A model generated the notes under the pieces. That model was not told the DNA's origin. It saw only the letters and a list, made by a program, of their open reading frames with translations, and did not search any database. A DNA stretch of 64,000 nucleotides from a bacterium. Its GTDB lineage: Bacteria; Fidelibacterota; Marinisomatia; Marinisomatales; UBA1611. Positions 17,037-25,892 of the stretch are shown piece by piece. The stretch covers positions 62,001 through 126,000 of the forward strand of contig SGYO01000001.1 in assembly GCA_004321745.1 (NCBI GenBank). Reading direction: 5' to 3'. Position numbers and translations under genes: made by a program. Each line of letters begins with the position of its first letter. Within the stretch, counting starts at the first letter, position 1.

Positions 17037-18169
17037 TACATGCCTCTATGATACTTCATTTCATTTAACCAACTAGTAGACCAACTATCAAACTCGCCAA
17101 GGTGAATCACCTCTTGGATTTTTTTAATTAAAGAAATGTAAAATGATAAGTTCAATGTTGATGCAATTCGCAAACCTAGTATTTCTTTAACACCAAAAAG
17201 ATGTCTTATATACGCTTTAGTAAACATACGCCCAAAAGCATGATTACTATTCTCATCTATAAAGGAGTGATCATCTTTATATTTCTCATTTGTAATATTT
17301 ATTGTCCCATTAGATGTAAAGATCTGGCCATTTCTACCATTTCTGGTTGGCATAACACAATCAAACATGTCAACTCCACGCCGTATTGCTTTAACTATGT
17401 CAGTAGGTCTTCCAACCCCCATCAGATATCTAGGTCTATCTTTTGGTAGTAACGAATCACAAAATTCTATAGTCTCAAACATAGCGTTTTTCTCTTCTCC
17501 AACTGCAAGGCCTCCAATCGCTATCCCGAAATCTGCCTGTGGGACTAATCCTTCGATACTCATTTCTCTCATTTTATGATTAATACCACCTTGAATAATT
17601 GGAAATAACGTTTGGCTATGTTTATAGAGACGGGGATTATCTTTTAGATAGTTTTTACACCTTATAAACCATTCATTAGTTCTTTTAACAGCTTTGGTAA
17701 CTTCATCTAATTCTGATTTACCAGGAGGACAATGATCAAATGCCATAATAATATCTGACCCCAAAGCGCGCTGAATTTGCATCGATATTTCAGGTGTTAT
17801 AGTATGATAACTCCCATCTAGGTGAGATTGAAACTCCACACCATCATCATTAATCTTATTTAAATTTGCTAAAGAAAATACCTGAAACCCTCCACTATCT
17901 GTTAAAATAGGTCTTGTCCAATTTGAAAATTTGTGAAGACCGCCTGCATGATTTATTACTTCTGTCCCTGGCCTTAGATAAAGATGATATGTATTGCCTA
18001 AAATTATATCTGCCCCTAATCCTTCAAGCTCATGTGGAGAAAATGTTTTTACAGCACCAATGGTCCCAACAGGCATAAATACTGGGGTTTGAATATCTCC
18101 ATGTTCGGTTTTTATTAATCCAGTTCTGGCAGAGGTCTTTTTATCTTGCGTGGTAATTGAAAAATTCAA
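17036..18169 (-). CDS. tgt: tRNA-guanine(34) transglycosylase lacking the zinc site
   Basis: A 377-residue enzyme that swaps guanine-34 for preQ1 in GUN-anticodon tRNAs during queuosine synthesis. Catalytic blocks are intact: LTDSGGFQVFSL, MAFDHCPPG, IQGGI, GGLAVGE and the nucleophile region MFDCVMPTRNGRNG. The C-terminal zinc site is lost. Where the family has C-x-C-x2-C, this protein has Ser308, His310 and Gly313, and the fourth ligand His is Leu339 (in ASTLNLSFY). The surrounding structure (AYIRHL, EILGLRIAS) is conserved. It overlaps radA by 4 bases and Nudix by one. Confidence 0.93.
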   Translation of the reverse strand: MNFSITTQDKKTSARTGLIKTEHGDIQTPVFMPVGTIGAVKTFSPHELEGLGADIILGNTYHLYLRPGTEVINHAGGLHKFSNWTRPILTDSGGFQVFSLANLNKINDDGVEFQSHLDGSYHTITPEISMQIQRALGSDIIMAFDHCPPGKSELDEVTKAVKRTNEWFIRCKNYLKDNPRLYKHSQTLFPIIQGGINHKMREMSIEGLVPQADFGIAIGGLAVGEEKNAMFETIEFCDSLLPKDRPRYLMGVGRPTDIVKAIRRGVDMFDCVMPTRNGRNGQIFTSNGTINITNEKYKDDHSFIDENSNHAFGRMFTKAYIRHLFGVKEILGLRIASTLNLSFYISLIKKIQEVIHLGEFDSWSTSWLNEMKYHRGM

Positions 18170-19521
18170 AATAATAAATCAAATGCTTGCTTAACTGACT
18201 CAACGGGGTAAATCTTGAGTTTATTTTTTTTGAGTTTGTTATTCATATTGGCTTTAGGAACAACTGCACCATTAAAACCCAAAGCTTCCACTTCAGCTAA
18301 ACGATGATCCAATCTACTTATTGATCTAATTTCTCCTGCTAAACCTATTTCACCAATGAAAACAATAGTCTCATCTATTGGCTTATCCATAAAACTTGAT
18401 GCAATTGCACATAAAATTGATAAATCAGCAGCAGGATCATCGACTTTTAGACCACCAACTAAATTTATAAATACATCCTTAATGCCCATGACTAATTCCA
18501 TCCTCTTTTCAAGAACTGCTAGAAGCATGGCAAGCCTTCGAAGGTCAAATCCGTTTACATTCCTTTGCGGCGTTCCAAAATTTGCGGTTGACACAAGCGC
18601 TTGAATTTCAATTAAAATAGGACGAGTGCCTTCTAAGGATGGATAAATACAAGTCCCAGGTATATTCCTACTTCGTTCAGATAAAAACATTTCAGAAGGA
18701 TTTGAAACTTCGTTTAACCCATCTTCATTCATATGAAAAATTCCAACCTCATTTGTAGCTCCAAATCGGTTCTTTGCAGATCTTAAAATTCTATGTTCAT
18801 ATCTATCATCTCCCTCTAAATAAAGAACTGTGTCTACCATGTGCTCCAACATTTTTGGACCTGCAATGGTTCCTTCCTTTGTAACATGACCAATGATAAT
18901 AATTATAACATTTTTATGTTTACTGACTTCTAAAAACTTTTGACCACAATCTCTAATTTGACTAGGAGATCCAGGCAAAGAGTCTAAATCAGAATTTATA
19001 ATTGTTTGAATTGAGTCAATGATAACTAGTGCAGGGGAAATTCTATCAATGTGAGTCAGAATACCATTAAGATCATTTTCACTAGATAAATGTAGGTTAT
19101 CTGATTTTACGTTTATCCTTTTTGCTCTAATTGCAACTTGTTCTTCGCTTTCTTCAGCAGAAACGTATAAAATAGATTTATTAACACCAGAACATATATG
19201 TAAAGCTAATGTAGATTTCCCTACACCTGGACTCCCTCCTAACAATAATAGTGACCCAGGTAAAAGGCCTCCTCCTAATACCCTATCAGCCTCCGTAATA
19301 TTTGTTGTAATTCTTTCGCCAGGATCGGAATCAAGTATATCATTTAGTGGTTTATAATCTCTGTAATCAAGATTAGACCTTTTTATGTTTTTATTCCCTA
19401 ATACTTTAAACTCTGATAAGGTGCCCCACTCTTTACAGCTTGGACATTGTCCATGCCACTTCGGGAAATCACCACCACATGCAGAACATAAAAAGTTTAC
19501 TTTATTTTTTTTATTAGCCAT
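18166..19521 (-). CDS. radA: DNA repair protein RadA
   Basis: A 451-residue RecA-like ATPase that promotes branch migration in recombinational repair. The N-terminal zinc finger uses Cys12, Cys15, Cys26 and Cys29 (CSACG and CPSC). The Walker A is GGSPGVGKST, the RadA-specific motif is KNRFG, and the C-terminus is a Lon-protease-like domain (VNGFDLRRLAMLLAVLEKR, KVDDPAADLS). I start at ATG 19521, which places the zinc finger at the expected distance; an in-frame TTG at 19533 would add four residues. First gene of the radA-tgt-Nudix operon. Confidence 0.95.
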   Translation of the reverse strand: MANKKNKVNFLCSACGGDFPKWHGQCPSCKEWGTLSEFKVLGNKNIKRSNLDYRDYKPLNDILDSDPGERITTNITEADRVLGGGLLPGSLLLLGGSPGVGKSTLALHICSGVNKSILYVSAEESEEQVAIRAKRINVKSDNLHLSSENDLNGILTHIDRISPALVIIDSIQTIINSDLDSLPGSPSQIRDCGQKFLEVSKHKNVIIIIIGHVTKEGTIAGPKMLEHMVDTVLYLEGDDRYEHRILRSAKNRFGATNEVGIFHMNEDGLNEVSNPSEMFLSERSRNIPGTCIYPSLEGTRPILIEIQALVSTANFGTPQRNVNGFDLRRLAMLLAVLEKRMELVMGIKDVFINLVGGLKVDDPAADLSILCAIASSFMDKPIDETIVFIGEIGLAGEIRSISRLDHRLAEVEALGFNGAVVPKANMNNKLKKNKLKIYPVESVKQAFDLLF

Positions 19522-19571
19522 AGAAGTATGCAAAATTGCCTTCTATGTATGATGTAATCAAGACCGATATT

Positions 19572-22500
19572 TTACCAATCAGGCCCTAGAGATAGGTACC
19601 ACTGCGGTTTTGAGTATCCGCCTGGATTTTTATCCCAAGCTGACTCTACTCGTAATAAGAAATATCCAAGGTTGATCTTCACACCTAAGCCGGATGTCAC
19701 AACCCAAGGAGAAAATTTAGCAGTGTCATTAGAACCGTATTTCTCTGGCCAACTATTTGAAGAAAATTCATCTGCAGAATCCCAGGCGGCTCCAACATCA
19801 ACAAAAGCATGGCCCCTAATATTTCCAAAAACAACTTTTAAAGGAAATCCTAGCGCAAGATAATTAATGAATGGGAATCTAACTTCAAAATTAAATAATG
19901 AAGCATATGTACCTATTCGTTCTGCAAATCGAGCACCCCTCATTGGGAATGCATACTCTGTAAAATATACATCCGTAATTAAATTCGAGTTAGATGTATC
20001 TGTAATTACACTTCTATACGCCGAAGGATCGCTGACTCCATTTGTTGTACCACTTTGAAAGTCTGTAAGCAAGTATGGTATGCCCCCAAGAAAAAATTTC
20101 TGAGCGTTTTTACCCTGGCTGCTCCCGAAAAATCCTCTTACAGCAATCGTATAGTCGCGACCAAATCTCCAATATTTTCTAGCATCTAATTTTACTGTTT
20201 GAAACTTGAAATCTGTATTCCAGCCAGGACTAGCAGTGATAGAAACATTCTGGCGATACCCATCAATTGGTCCAGTGAAACCGAAAATTGAATTATCATA
20301 TATCCAGCTAGCTCTAGGTAATATTGAAGTGAATTTTGTGGATGAACCTGGTCTTTTAACCAGCTCTTCCTGCCCAAATGTATTTATCATCCTATCAAGA
20401 ATATCATAACTTATATTATGCCAAGTAAGCCCAAAATCAACTCTTTGAAATCTGCTAAAAGGATGAGAAATGTAAGATTGTAACCCGTAATGTCTTAAGC
20501 GCCCAAGAGAATAATATCCAGCTTGAAAGAAATCTGCATTTTGAAAACCTACAAAATAATAATCTGTCTTATTTTTTAGATAACCGTATGATAAAAAATA
20601 ATCGCTATCTTCTAGAGTTAGAACCATTTCTGTTCCAAATTGAATCTGATGATTTCCTAGAATGTCACTAAATGCAAAATAGGTCATTCCGGTTGCTCCA
20701 AACACATTGCTAATCTGCAAATTCCCACTTACCATATCTAATGTGAATCGCGTTTTGTAAGGTTTTGGAACGTGAACTCCATTAACTAACGTGTCCTTAA
20801 CAACCTTCTCTAGTTTCGAGCCTTTGGTATCCATAGAATAATTATAATTATCATATCCCTGAGCAAATACCCATTTAGAATATGATGAATTTGTATTCAA
20901 ATCTATTCTTTCAATTTTATCAGTGTCTCGAATATCTGCTACAGACATATCTTCACTATCTCTAGTTTTTATAAACTGTGTTGGGGCAATTTGCTTGGCA
21001 GCAATGCCAAGTGGATTATTTAAACTATATAGGTCCCAACCAATGCCCGAATATCCCGCAAAAATTATCGAGTTATCATCTTTAGAAATTGTTGGCTGCT
21101 GCAGGCCTGTCAAAACATTAGTTATAGCATATGAATTATTTACAAATTTAGAATCAGAATTTTGGTCTTCAACCAAAGCATGTTTATAGAGGTTGAAAAC
21201 ACCATTATAGTCTGAAGTATAAAATAATGTTCTTTCAGAGTTTGCCCAAATGGGATAGCTTTCATTATCAGGTGTATCAGTAACTCTTTTAATTTTGCCA
21301 CTTTTAATATTCACTATATATATATCAGTTTGACTGTAGTTATGATCTTCAATTCTACCATCATACTTACCATCAACATGTTTGCCACGATCAGAAACAA
21401 ATGCAATTTCTTCACCATTGCCATTCCATGACGGATATGAATCAGAAAAAATATCATTAGTAATCTTTTTAAAGTTCTCTGATTTAAAATTATAAATGTA
21501 TATATCACTTGAGCCATTGTGATTGCCAGCAAAAGCGATATCATTACCATTAGGGCTCCAAGCTGCAGAAAATACTCCATCCAAAGCTATAGGAATTTTT
21601 TTTGCTTTTTTAGTTTTTACATCAATTATTTGAAGTGCATCAGAAGAACCGGCTTTTGTTGCTAATACAATTTTTTCTCCATCTGGGGACCAAGATAACC
21701 CAGGCTGTAACCATTTAAGCTCCTCAAAATTAACAGAACGACTACCTTGAACTAAAGTAGCTTTTTTCTTACCTGTCCCAGCATCCAAAAGATAAACATC
21801 GAAGTAACCAGATCTATCTGATAATAAAGCTACTGTACTACCATCTGGAGACAGTGATGGCGATACATTATAAAAATTCCTATTTTTTTTGTGATTAGTT
21901 AACTGTTCTGACATATCTTCCAAAGGATCTCTATTTGCAATATCTGGCCAATATTCTTTTTTTAAGTATTTATGCCATTGGTCAGATAATTCATCCCATT
22001 TCATTCCAAGAGCCAGCTGATACCCTTTTTCAGCACTTTGAGTTTTTTTCATCGAGCGAAAAACCTCACCGACTTTTTCTCTTCCATATTTTCCTGCAAT
22101 GAATCTCCAAAGCGATTGCCCGCCTTTGTATGCCATAAAATAATTCAACTCATTAACGGTAGGAATTCTTTCATGAACTGCTATGTCACGCAAAATCATA
22201 TCTGCCTTTGTATCCCAGTTTGAACTTAAAAATTCTGCCAGACCTTCATTTGCCCATAAGGGAATTCTCACACGAGTTCGACTAGCAACCATGTTTTGAG
22301 CAGTACCTCCGTAAACCATATCATTAAGCATTGCATGAACAAGCTCATGATGAATAACGTGCCTAAATTGTTCAAAATCTCCGTCAAATGGGAAGACCAC
22401 TCTGTTTTTAAATAGCTCGGTTACTCCACCTATTCCCTCTGACATGTATACACCCACAACATTTGTTTGTTGAAACTCATTATGAGAGTTATACACTAGA

Positions 22501-22745
22501 ATTGATACCCTGTTTTTTAAATCCCATGCAAGATGAGTAGATATCTGTTTGTATGCTTCCTCAGATACTCTTGAAGTGAATTCCGCGAGGTCTTGATTAT
22601 CGCCATAAAAATATATATCAAAATTTGGAGTCTGGATATAAGACCAATCAAAATCCCTATATTGCACCTTGTTTTTTCCAAAAGATTGTCCAAAGGAGCT
22701 AGAAAGAATTACAATGGCAAAAAGTATGTAGTTAAATATAATCAT
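19572..22745 (-). CDS. Outer-membrane protein: gluzincin peptidase domain, TolB-like propeller and beta-barrel
   Basis: A 1057-residue exported protein in three parts. After a signal peptide (residues 1-19), residues about 30-270 form a peptidase MA-like domain with the zinc motif HHELVHAML (His133, His137) and a likely third ligand in WANEGLAEF. Residues about 285-610 are TolB/WD40-like propeller blades with repeated SPDG and SWNGNG turns. The C-terminal 400 residues look like a BamA/D15-type surface antigen barrel, ending in a tryptophan after WYLSLGP. Its function is unknown; it may be a secreted or surface-tethered protease. It is divergent from the lpxH-like gene. Confidence 0.82.
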   Translation of the reverse strand: MIIFNYILFAIVILSSSFGQSFGKNKVQYRDFDWSYIQTPNFDIYFYGDNQDLAEFTSRVSEEAYKQISTHLAWDLKNRVSILVYNSHNEFQQTNVVGVYMSEGIGGVTELFKNRVVFPFDGDFEQFRHVIHHELVHAMLNDMVYGGTAQNMVASRTRVRIPLWANEGLAEFLSSNWDTKADMILRDIAVHERIPTVNELNYFMAYKGGQSLWRFIAGKYGREKVGEVFRSMKKTQSAEKGYQLALGMKWDELSDQWHKYLKKEYWPDIANRDPLEDMSEQLTNHKKNRNFYNVSPSLSPDGSTVALLSDRSGYFDVYLLDAGTGKKKATLVQGSRSVNFEELKWLQPGLSWSPDGEKIVLATKAGSSDALQIIDVKTKKAKKIPIALDGVFSAAWSPNGNDIAFAGNHNGSSDIYIYNFKSENFKKITNDIFSDSYPSWNGNGEEIAFVSDRGKHVDGKYDGRIEDHNYSQTDIYIVNIKSGKIKRVTDTPDNESYPIWANSERTLFYTSDYNGVFNLYKHALVEDQNSDSKFVNNSYAITNVLTGLQQPTISKDDNSIIFAGYSGIGWDLYSLNNPLGIAAKQIAPTQFIKTRDSEDMSVADIRDTDKIERIDLNTNSSYSKWVFAQGYDNYNYSMDTKGSKLEKVVKDTLVNGVHVPKPYKTRFTLDMVSGNLQISNVFGATGMTYFAFSDILGNHQIQFGTEMVLTLEDSDYFLSYGYLKNKTDYYFVGFQNADFFQAGYYSLGRLRHYGLQSYISHPFSRFQRVDFGLTWHNISYDILDRMINTFGQEELVKRPGSSTKFTSILPRASWIYDNSIFGFTGPIDGYRQNVSITASPGWNTDFKFQTVKLDARKYWRFGRDYTIAVRGFFGSSQGKNAQKFFLGGIPYLLTDFQSGTTNGVSDPSAYRSVITDTSNSNLITDVYFTEYAFPMRGARFAERIGTYASLFNFEVRFPFINYLALGFPLKVVFGNIRGHAFVDVGAAWDSADEFSSNSWPEKYGSNDTAKFSPWVVTSGLGVKINLGYFLLRVESAWDKNPGGYSKPQWYLSLGPDW

Positions 22746-22889
22746 CTTCTTTATAACGAAATAAATGAAAGCAATGTTTCGTACTTTAACAAAAAACTCA
22801 AGATATTGTCAATATGTCCTGAAAAGTATATTTTATTGTTAAATTTACTACTCTTATAATTAGTATACTTAAAAAGATATTTTAAAACC

Positions 22890-23630
22890 ATGCAATTGCC
22901 AATATATTTCATTTCAGATATACACCTGATGTTAGATGAGTCTTCAGATGAAAGTGCTAAAAGAGAGTCTTTGTATCGATTTTTAAATTTTGTAAGAACT
23001 ACAAGGGGCACACTTTTTTTTGTAGGTGATTTGTTTGATTTTTATTTTGAATATCCTGATGTTATACCTAAATCATATTTTGATTTTTACAATAAGACTT
23101 TTCAACTTAAAAAAGCAGGAGTTGACTTGAGATTTATCGCTGGCAACCACGATTATTGGGTTCTGGATTTCATGAAAAAAAAATTAATGAACCATACTTA
23201 TTTCGATGATACAACCTTTTCATTAAGAGGAAAAAATTTTTACATTACTCACGGTGATGGAGTTTTAAGTTGGGACTATGGATACAGAATTTTAAAGAAA
23301 ATAATCCGCTCCCCTTTTTTCATATGGTGTTTCCGATTATTACACCCTACGCTTGCTTATAAGATAGCTCGAAAAGTATCAAGAACAGAGAATCATCCTG
23401 AACTACCAGAGGAAGTTAGAGAAAAAATCAGGAATGAGTTAAAAAAATACGCATTAACTCATTTCCAAAAAGGATTTGACTACATGGTCTGCGGTCATTA
23501 TCATTTAAATGAAATAATTGATGTAGAAAAAGGAAAACTAGCCGTTTTAGGTGACTGGCAAGATGATCCTTCATATGCAGTTTTTGATGGGAAAGAATTA
23601 ACACTACATCAATGGGAAAATGATGCGTAA
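22890..23630 (+). CDS. lpxH: UDP-2,3-diacylglucosamine diphosphatase, LpxH-like
   Basis: A 246-residue metallophosphoesterase. All blocks are present: SDIHLM, GDLFDFYFEYPDV, AGNHDYW, THGDGVLSWDYGYR and the C-terminal CGHYHL. The GDLFDFYFEY and DYGYRIL segments point to the UDP-2,3-diacylglucosamine hydrolases (Bacteroidetes type) that release lipid X in lipid A synthesis at the inner membrane, fitting the Kdo and Lpt genes nearby. A possible -10 element TATAAT lies at 22855-22860, 30 bases upstream. The following lipoprotein gene overlaps its 3' end by 11 bases. Confidence 0.85.
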   Translation: MQLPIYFISDIHLMLDESSDESAKRESLYRFLNFVRTTRGTLFFVGDLFDFYFEYPDVIPKSYFDFYNKTFQLKKAGVDLRFIAGNHDYWVLDFMKKKLMNHTYFDDTTFSLRGKNFYITHGDGVLSWDYGYRILKKIIRSPFFIWCFRLLHPTLAYKIARKVSRTENHPELPEEVREKIRNELKKYALTHFQKGFDYMVCGHYHLNEIIDVEKGKLAVLGDWQDDPSYAVFDGKELTLHQWENDA

Positions 23631-24756
23631 ACATTTATTAATCATACTTTGCTCTCTAACTTTATTTCAAGGTTGTGCTACAGTAAAAAATTTTTTTGGA
23701 AGAAAATCCATTATTGATCCTGATGACCCAAACTTCCTCAATAATATTCAAAAACTTCGCAGTGCATATCAAGATGGAGATATACAAGCTCTAGAAGAAA
23801 TGATACAGATTTACACTGACGAAAATCAGCATATAAAAGCAAGAATAGAAGCGGGAAGAATGTTAGCAAATACTCAACATCCCATGGCATTAAATGCCAT
23901 TGCAGAGATGGTTGAAACGACGAGTGCTGTTGATTTTTCTCTTTTAAAAGCATCGATAGAGATGTTGGCTCTTTTTAGAGAAAACCCCAAAGCAAGTTCA
24001 GCTTTGCTTGAAAGCGCACACATTCTTGAAGACAGGACAAACAACCTTCATCTAACAATTACAGAAAATCTTCATAAGGTTAGAACAAAAGACCAAGTAC
24101 TTGGATTATTGGACCTTTATGAAATTGCAAAAACAAATATGAGCAGAACCGAGGGAATGCTAACAAAACAATTAGGGGCACTTGGCAGCGATCAAGTCAT
24201 TCCTGTATTAACAGCAATTGCTAAAGACCCCAATGTCAGGTTAGGGATAAGAAATAAAGCAGTACAAATTTTAGGAAAGAAAAGTCCTGAAGATGTTGCT
24301 ACTGCTTTTGCAGAACTATTAGGTGATCCAAATACAAATTTAGAAGTTCGTGAGTTTGCCATAAATACAATGGCCGGAGTAAAACAGGAAAACTTAATTC
24401 TTGCACTATTAAATACTTACAACACAGGCAAAAGCCAATATTATACCCTACTTAATACAATGCTCTCTGCTCTAGGAGAGTTTAACGAGCCTGAAGTAAA
24501 ACTTGCAGTTGTTGAAATAGCTAGTAGTGAAGATTATCCTATAGACATTAGAAAGAAGGCGATTGATAATCTAGGTGCATTTAAAGACCCACGTGTAATC
24601 CCTAAAATATTACCAATTCTTGAAAAAAGAGAAAATTATGTTTACTATGATAATATTTTAGATATGGTCTATATGCTGGGTGAAGAAAAAATATGGGCGG
24701 AACAAGTTAGAAGAATGGCACATAAAGCAAGCTTTAACAAGAGAGAGCATGAATAA
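23620..24756 (+). CDS. HEAT-repeat lipoprotein
   Basis: A 378-residue probable lipoprotein. The signal MMRKHLLIILCSLTLFQGC ends in a good lipobox (FQGC, Cys19). The rest is a regular alpha-helical solenoid with HEAT-type repeats, seen as repeated blocks such as RNKAVQILGKKSPEDVATAF and VREFAINTMAG at about 35-residue spacing. HEAT repeats give a protein-binding surface, and the partner is unknown. It overlaps lpxH at the start and the next gene by 8 bases at the end. Confidence 0.8.
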   Translation: MMRKHLLIILCSLTLFQGCATVKNFFGRKSIIDPDDPNFLNNIQKLRSAYQDGDIQALEEMIQIYTDENQHIKARIEAGRMLANTQHPMALNAIAEMVETTSAVDFSLLKASIEMLALFRENPKASSALLESAHILEDRTNNLHLTITENLHKVRTKDQVLGLLDLYEIAKTNMSRTEGMLTKQLGALGSDQVIPVLTAIAKDPNVRLGIRNKAVQILGKKSPEDVATAFAELLGDPNTNLEVREFAINTMAGVKQENLILALLNTYNTGKSQYYTLLNTMLSALGEFNEPEVKLAVVEIASSEDYPIDIRKKAIDNLGAFKDPRVIPKILPILEKRENYVYYDNILDMVYMLGEEKIWAEQVRRMAHKASFNKREHE

Positions 24757-25834
24757 AAAACTCATTATATCTTTGTCAATAGTTTATATGTCATTATGCA
24801 ATATTGTGTTTGCTAATTACACTATTTCGGGCGCTGTACAAAGTGAAGATGGGGATCCAATAAAAAAAGGTCTAATCACTTTGGTAAAAGAGTCAAATGG
24901 AGAAGAGGTTGACAAAACAAAAGTAAGTAGGAAAGGAAAATTTAAACTTAAGAAGATTAGCAGCGGTAAATATATTATTAAATTTACTGGGGACAAAATT
25001 GAATCAAAACCTATATCAGTTATGGATGATGATGTTGAGGATTTTATAATCACAATAAAAAGCGTAGAAGAGTCCCCAGAACCGTTATCACAGGAAACTG
25101 AAATTTTAAATGAGCCTAACGTGAAAACATTAAATACTCCACTCAAAACTGAAAATAAAAATGACCTTTTGCCTCAATTGAGACCATATGATCAAGTAGA
25201 TAGACTAGATTTTGAGGACCAATTCTTTGAGTATGAATCCAACTTAAGAGAACTTAAAAATCAAATTGACTCCCTTAAAAGCATTGTCACTGCTTTCGAA
25301 AAAAAACAAACCATGCCAAATGTAAGCAAAGAAATTTTAGACCTGATTAAGGTTCCTGATTTTCAATACAGGATAGAATTAAAGAATGGCACTGTTGTTA
25401 TGGGTGATATACTCAGTGAGACAGATTCATCTCTAGTTTTAAAGACTCAAATTGGACAATTAGTTCTAAAAAAAGAAATGGTAATCAGGCGTAATAAACA
25501 TGTAGAGCCTGAACCAAAAGTAATTTTTCTCGGAGACCCTTTTGTAAATATCTATCCTGATAGGCATGAATTTTCAGGCAGGATAAAAAATGTTGGACAA
25601 AAAAGAGCCGACTTTGTTAGAGTAGTATCTAACTTATTTACCCAAACAACAAAACCTGCTGGGCAAGATTCTGTTTTTGTAAAAGGGTCCAGAATAATGT
25701 ATGATTCTGGCGTAATTGCAGATACTGCTCTTGAGCCAGGTCAAACAGCAACATACAATTTCCCTGTTAAGATCAAAAACCGTAGCAAAGTCCAGTACCA
25801 CACAATGGATATTCATTGGAATACTACTGAATAA
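24749..25834 (+). CDS. Exported protein with carboxypeptidase-regulatory-like and FxLYD-like domains
   Basis: A 361-residue protein from the ATG at 24749, chosen because GAGAGAG precedes it and a signal peptide follows at once (MNKKLIISLSIVYMSLCNIV, ending FANY). Residues about 25-105 form a CarboxypepD_reg-like beta-sandwich (SGAVQSEDGDPIKKG). A coiled coil follows near 160-195 (ESNLRELKNQIDSLKSIV). The C-terminal about 100 residues (SGRIKNVGQKRADFVRV and EPGQTATYNFPVKIK) resemble the FxLYD domain of envelope proteins. No enzymatic motif is seen. It is translationally coupled to the HEAT lipoprotein. Confidence 0.75.
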   Translation: MNKKLIISLSIVYMSLCNIVFANYTISGAVQSEDGDPIKKGLITLVKESNGEEVDKTKVSRKGKFKLKKISSGKYIIKFTGDKIESKPISVMDDDVEDFIITIKSVEESPEPLSQETEILNEPNVKTLNTPLKTENKNDLLPQLRPYDQVDRLDFEDQFFEYESNLRELKNQIDSLKSIVTAFEKKQTMPNVSKEILDLIKVPDFQYRIELKNGTVVMGDILSETDSSLVLKTQIGQLVLKKEMVIRRNKHVEPEPKVIFLGDPFVNIYPDRHEFSGRIKNVGQKRADFVRVVSNLFTQTTKPAGQDSVFVKGSRIMYDSGVIADTALEPGQTATYNFPVKIKNRSKVQYHTMDIHWNTTE

Positions 25835-25846
25835 AATATGTAACTT

Positions 25847-25874
25847 TTGCTCAGACTTGTAGTCTAATTATAAC
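25847..25874 (+). promoter_or_regulatory. Possible promoter of the TonB-dependent receptor gene
   Basis: TTGCTC and TATAAC are separated by 16 bases and lie 19 bases before the ATG. Within the spacer, AGACT-TGT-AGTCT is a perfect small inverted repeat, a possible operator. A ribosome site AAGGAA follows at 25882-25887. Based on sequence only. Confidence 0.35.
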
Positions 25875-25892
25875 ATCATTCAAGGAACCAAT

